DNA of 14,781 nucleotides from an uncultured Oscillospiraceae bacterium. GTDB lineage: Bacteria; Bacillota; Clostridia; Oscillospirales; Acutalibacteraceae. Shown piece after piece: positions 12,251-14,781 of the stretch. Under the pieces are notes generated by a model. It had not been told where the DNA came from. It made no database searches and saw only the letters and a program-made list of their open reading frames with translations. How positions within the stretch are numbered: the stretch's first letter is position 1; every line of letters starts with the position of its first letter. Both the position numbers and the translations under genes were made by a program. The DNA lies in the NCBI GenBank assembly GCA_900552285.1, contig URYV01000022.1:1-14781 (forward strand), in the 5' to 3' direction.

Positions 12251-13706
12251 CAAGGAGGACGCCGCTTATTTCCTCGTGGCGCTGCGCGACGTGCCCTTTA
12301 TGACCCTCAACACCGTTTCCAGCCTGACCATCGGCCCGCGGGAAGCCTACTCCCCGGACAAAATGATCGCTGCGCTGTACGAGGAAGCGGGGAAGGAGTC
12401 CCCCGTGCCGGGCACGGAGGAAAGCGCAGCGGATGGTACCGAGGAAAGCAGTACGGAAGAACCTCCCACCGAGGGCGGCTATTCCCTCGATGAGCTGTTC
12501 CCCAACGCGTCAAACGGCATCACCGGCAAAATGATCAAGGACGTGCTCCCGCTGCTGCGTGCCGCGGGCGTTGACGAGGCGACCATCCAGAAGATCGAAA
12601 GCTACGCCGACATGATGGAGAAGGTCGGCATGACCATTTCCCCCGATAACCTTGATTTCCTGCAAGGTCTGCTCCCCGGAGGCGGCGGCAGCAGTGGAGG
12701 CGGCACCGGCGGCACGCCGAGCAATCCCAACCCGCCCGTCACCCCGAGCACCCCCAGCGTTCCGAGCCGTCCCGGCAATTCCGGCACGCCGGTCACGCCT
12801 GCCACGCCCAGCAGCGGCAGTACGTCCTCTGCTTCTGGCATTGAGTCTGCCGATATTGCAAAGCTGCGTCTCAGCCTGCAATACCTGAACTCCAACCAGC
12901 TGGACGCGCTGCAAGCCGTCTACGGCCCGGTGCAGGAAAAGACCTTCTCGCTGGATGACTTGCGCAAGCGCTCCAATACCACCCAGGAGACGAACGCGAT
13001 CCGGTCCCTGCTGCAAAACGATCCTGCCGCCATGTATCAGTTTTTCCTGCTGATGCGCGAGGATATCGCCCGTGAGGAAAAGGACCAGATCCTGTACGAC
13101 AAGATCTTTGACGACATTTGGAAAAACGCCGATCAGCACCGCATGTTCTATGAGAGCGACGATGTGATGCTGAACAAATATCTGCCGAACCTGCTGAATA
13201 TCCTGACCGACAACAAGACGAATGTCAACGCAACGATCGCGCTCATTCGGCAGAATCAGACGCTGAGTGGCAAGCTTGCGCTCCATCTTGCCAAGGAAAT
13301 GGGCGAGCTCCGCTCGGTCAACACCGCGCTCGACCTTGCGATGCTCCAAAAGGAGATCAACAGCGGCGCAGCGTTCCAGCGGGATGCCGCCACTGTGGCC
13401 GCGGTCAACGCGCTGCTGCGGAAGAATCAGCAGACCTCCGGTACATCCGGCACCTCCGGCAGCACGGGCATGGATGAAAACGATCTGCTGATGTGGATCC
13501 TGATGAATCAACTCAAAAATCAAACCGGCGGCTCAGGCATCCCGGATATCTTCAACACCGGCGCTTCTCAGACGCAGAAGCCTGCCGACAACCGCTATTA
13601 CCTGACGGTCGTGCTGACCTATGACGAGTCCTTGATCCAGGCGGAGCAGACGCGCAAGGGTCTGGACCGCGACGCCAAGGTGGAGAAAGTGGAGGTGGGC
13701 CAGTGA
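12243..13706 (+). CDS. Type IV pilus assembly protein, PilN-like, 5' end missing, with large internal insertion
   Basis: About 487 residues remain. The open frame runs back to 12045, but codons before 12243 are simply the reverse of rpsM, so the true start is lost. The first block, SKEDAAYFLVALRDVPFMTLNTVSSLTIG, has the helix-strand pattern near the end of PilN. The last block, RYYLTVVLTYDESLIQAEQTRKGL, looks like the final strand and helix. Between them lie about 370 residues: an acidic Glu/Ser/Thr/Pro tract, a helical piece (SLDELFPN...TISPDNLDFLQGLLPG), a Gly-rich then Pro/Ser/Thr-rich linker (about 12675-12845) and a long helical region with few cysteines (12846-13430). A TSGTSGTSG tract and a short Met/Leu-rich helix follow. 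The stop overlaps the next gene's GTG start (GTGA). The missing part should hold the membrane anchor. PilN assignment is inferred from position before a PilO-like gene. Confidence 0.6.
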   Translation, partial: FQSKEDAAYFLVALRDVPFMTLNTVSSLTIGPREAYSPDKMIAALYEEAGKESPVPGTEESAADGTEESSTEEPPTEGGYSLDELFPNASNGITGKMIKDVLPLLRAAGVDEATIQKIESYADMMEKVGMTISPDNLDFLQGLLPGGGGSSGGGTGGTPSNPNPPVTPSTPSVPSRPGNSGTPVTPATPSSGSTSSASGIESADIAKLRLSLQYLNSNQLDALQAVYGPVQEKTFSLDDLRKRSNTTQETNAIRSLLQNDPAAMYQFFLLMREDIAREEKDQILYDKIFDDIWKNADQHRMFYESDDVMLNKYLPNLLNILTDNKTNVNATIALIRQNQTLSGKLALHLAKEMGELRSVNTALDLAMLQKEINSGAAFQRDAATVAAVNALLRKNQQTSGTSGTSGSTGMDENDLLMWILMNQLKNQTGGSGIPDIFNTGASQTQKPADNRYYLTVVLTYDESLIQAEQTRKGLDRDAKVEKVEVGQ

Positions 13707-14398
13707 AAGTGATCGGTAGAAACTGGAAGGCTGTCCTGTCAGTCCTGCTCTTGTTGGTCGCCGTTCTGGTGTATGTTCTGGGCTACCGCCCCCGCAGTGA
13801 AGCTTACGTCATGGAGCGGGATCAGTTAAATGCTCAGATCACCGCGCTGCAAACCACCATCGTCGAAAACGAGAAGTACAAGGGCGTGCAGGATCAGCTT
13901 GAGCCGGCAGAGGCCGCGATCGAGGAAAGCCGCGCCGCGCTTTACGACAAGTTCCCCGCCGGGATGCAGGAAGAGGATCAGCTCCTCTACCTGCTGTATC
14001 TGGAAAAAACGCTGGGGACCGGCAGTAAGGAACTGGGCTACACCCAGAAACTGCACGATATTTTCCTTCAGCGCTTCGGGAGCGGCGGCGACATCGAGTT
14101 TTCTTTCGGTGAGATCACGCCGATGCAGGCCTTGAGCGATGGCGCACTCCTTGAGGGCTTGAACCTGACGGTGTACTATCACGCCTCCTATCAGGAGTTC
14201 AAGAACATGGTGCACGCGCTGGCAACGGATGAGCGCATTACCTCCATCCGGTATGCCACCTTCAACTACGACAGCGAAAAAAAGCTGCTGGACGGGCAGA
14301 TGACCCTGACGCTGTATCTGATGCCGTCCGCTCAGAACACCTATGAGGAACCGGGCGTAACGCCGCCCGCGACCGGTAAGACAGACATTTTCAACTGA
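13703..14398 (+). CDS. Type IV pilus assembly protein, PilO/GspM-like
   Basis: The protein has 231 residues and begins at a GTG (13703) that overlaps the preceding stop by four bases; GGAGGTGG lies 7 bases upstream. Residues 9-27 are a membrane segment (AVLSVLLLLVAVLVYVLGY). Residues 35-75 are a coiled coil (MERDQLNAQITALQTTIVENEKYK). From about 90 on there is a mixed alpha/beta domain with LPAG-like FPAGMQEEDQLLYLLYLEKTLG, FGEITPMQ and a repeated YHASYQEFKNMVHAL / TLYLM pattern, matching the ferredoxin-like fold of PilO. In the pilus machine PilN and PilO form the inner-membrane alignment complex. The short membrane-coil-domain layout and position support the call; the sequence itself is only loosely PilO-like. 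Confidence 0.7.
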   Translation: MKVIGRNWKAVLSVLLLLVAVLVYVLGYRPRSEAYVMERDQLNAQITALQTTIVENEKYKGVQDQLEPAEAAIEESRAALYDKFPAGMQEEDQLLYLLYLEKTLGTGSKELGYTQKLHDIFLQRFGSGGDIEFSFGEITPMQALSDGALLEGLNLTVYYHASYQEFKNMVHALATDERITSIRYATFNYDSEKKLLDGQMTLTLYLMPSAQNTYEEPGVTPPATGKTDIFN

Positions 14399-14418
14399 CC
14401 CATTGGGAGAGACAAGGC

Positions 14419-14781
14419 ATGAAAAAGATCGGGAAAGAGAGAACAGCGGGCTTTTCGCTGCTGGAGGTCGTCGTGGCGATCGCCATCATCGGCCTGATCT
14501 CCGCGCCCATCTGCACGAGCCTCATTCTGGCGGGACGGATCAACGCCCACAGCCAGGCCGTAATGGAAGCCCATCTGAACGTCCGTACCGCCGTGGAGAC
14601 CCTGATGAAGGACGGCGTTATGACGGAGGCAAGCGCTGCCTACTACGCAGAGAAGTTCCCCAATGTGACGATCATACCGGAAAAAGACGGCGACAACCCC
14701 TATTATCGTGTCACGGTATCGGATAAGCCCACGAAGCTCGTCACGGTGGAAACCTTCGTCCGCGCCGTGTTGCCGGAAGGC
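14419..14781 (+). CDS. Prepilin-like protein (type IV pilin / pseudopilin), cut by the right edge
   Basis: 121 codons are visible and the frame is still open at the end. GGGAGAG precedes the ATG. The leader MKKIGKERTAG ends at the prepilin peptidase site, followed by FSLLEVVVAIAIIGLISAPI, with the conserved Glu at +5 of the mature protein and a hydrophobic N-terminal helix. The N-terminal Phe would be methylated. The following region (residues 42-121) has a helix (RINAHSQAVMEAHLNVRTAVETLM) and the beginnings of a beta region. The early position after PilO and the FSLLEV start are typical of minor pilins (PilV/GspI class) as well as major ones, so its role is open. No prepilin peptidase or pilus ATPase is in the window. 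Confidence 0.87.
   Translation, partial: MKKIGKERTAGFSLLEVVVAIAIIGLISAPICTSLILAGRINAHSQAVMEAHLNVRTAVETLMKDGVMTEASAAYYAEKFPNVTIIPEKDGDNPYYRVTVSDKPTKLVTVETFVRAVLPEG

Noticed and set aside
12420..12860. Glu/Ser/Thr/Pro and Gly/Pro-rich repeats as a CRISPR or tandem repeat
   Set aside because: They are irregular low-complexity coding sequence with an intact frame, not evenly spaced repeats.
12510..13523. A 337-codon minus-strand frame
   Set aside because: Shadow of the PilN-like gene; its composition is rich in Arg/Val/Gly/Gln with no domain.

Overview
The window reads as a mosaic of three pieces of Clostridia (Oscillospirales/Ruminococcaceae-like Firmicutes) chromosome. They meet at two breakpoints, near 8577-8592 and near 12234-12250, and each breakpoint cuts genes on both sides. 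The family-level calls rest on recognisable protein motifs. The organism assignment is an inference from gene content, strong -35/-10 promoters, AGGAGG-type ribosome binding sites and cell-envelope gene types.

Piece A (1 to about 8580) has AT-rich intergenic DNA and often uses CTT for leucine. It starts with the N-terminal part of a secreted beta-helix protein (minus strand). A 900-bp regulatory gap follows, holding two WalR-type boxes and a sigma-A promoter. Then come a G5 plus 3D-domain cell-wall protein, a 4'-phosphopantetheinyl transferase, and a SipW-dependent TasA-like protein carrying a C-terminal beta-helix, all on the plus strand with their own promoters and several terminators. Converging on these is a tight minus-strand operon: M18 aminopeptidase, DUF1003 membrane protein, ABC-2 transporter ATPase, ABC-2 permease.

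Piece B (about 8590 to 12245) is visibly richer in G+C and prefers CTG. All its genes are on the minus strand. In transcription order they are the end of rpsM (S13), rpsK (S11), rpsD (S4), rpoA, rplQ (L17), a strong terminator, an OmpR-type response regulator with its own promoter, and the first ~60 codons of a sensor kinase. The kinase start is joined in frame to the truncated aminopeptidase of piece A.

Piece C (about 12245 to the end) is a type IV pilus operon on the plus strand: a PilN-like protein missing its start and carrying a very large insertion, a PilO-like protein, and a prepilin-like protein cut by the window edge.

No tRNA, rRNA, CRISPR array, transposase or integrase was seen. 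The most useful biological leads are the two WalR boxes ahead of the 3D-domain wall protein, the TasA/beta-helix hybrid, and the PilN-like protein split by about 370 residues. The two apparent gene fusions are most simply explained as joins between unrelated contigs rather than new proteins.
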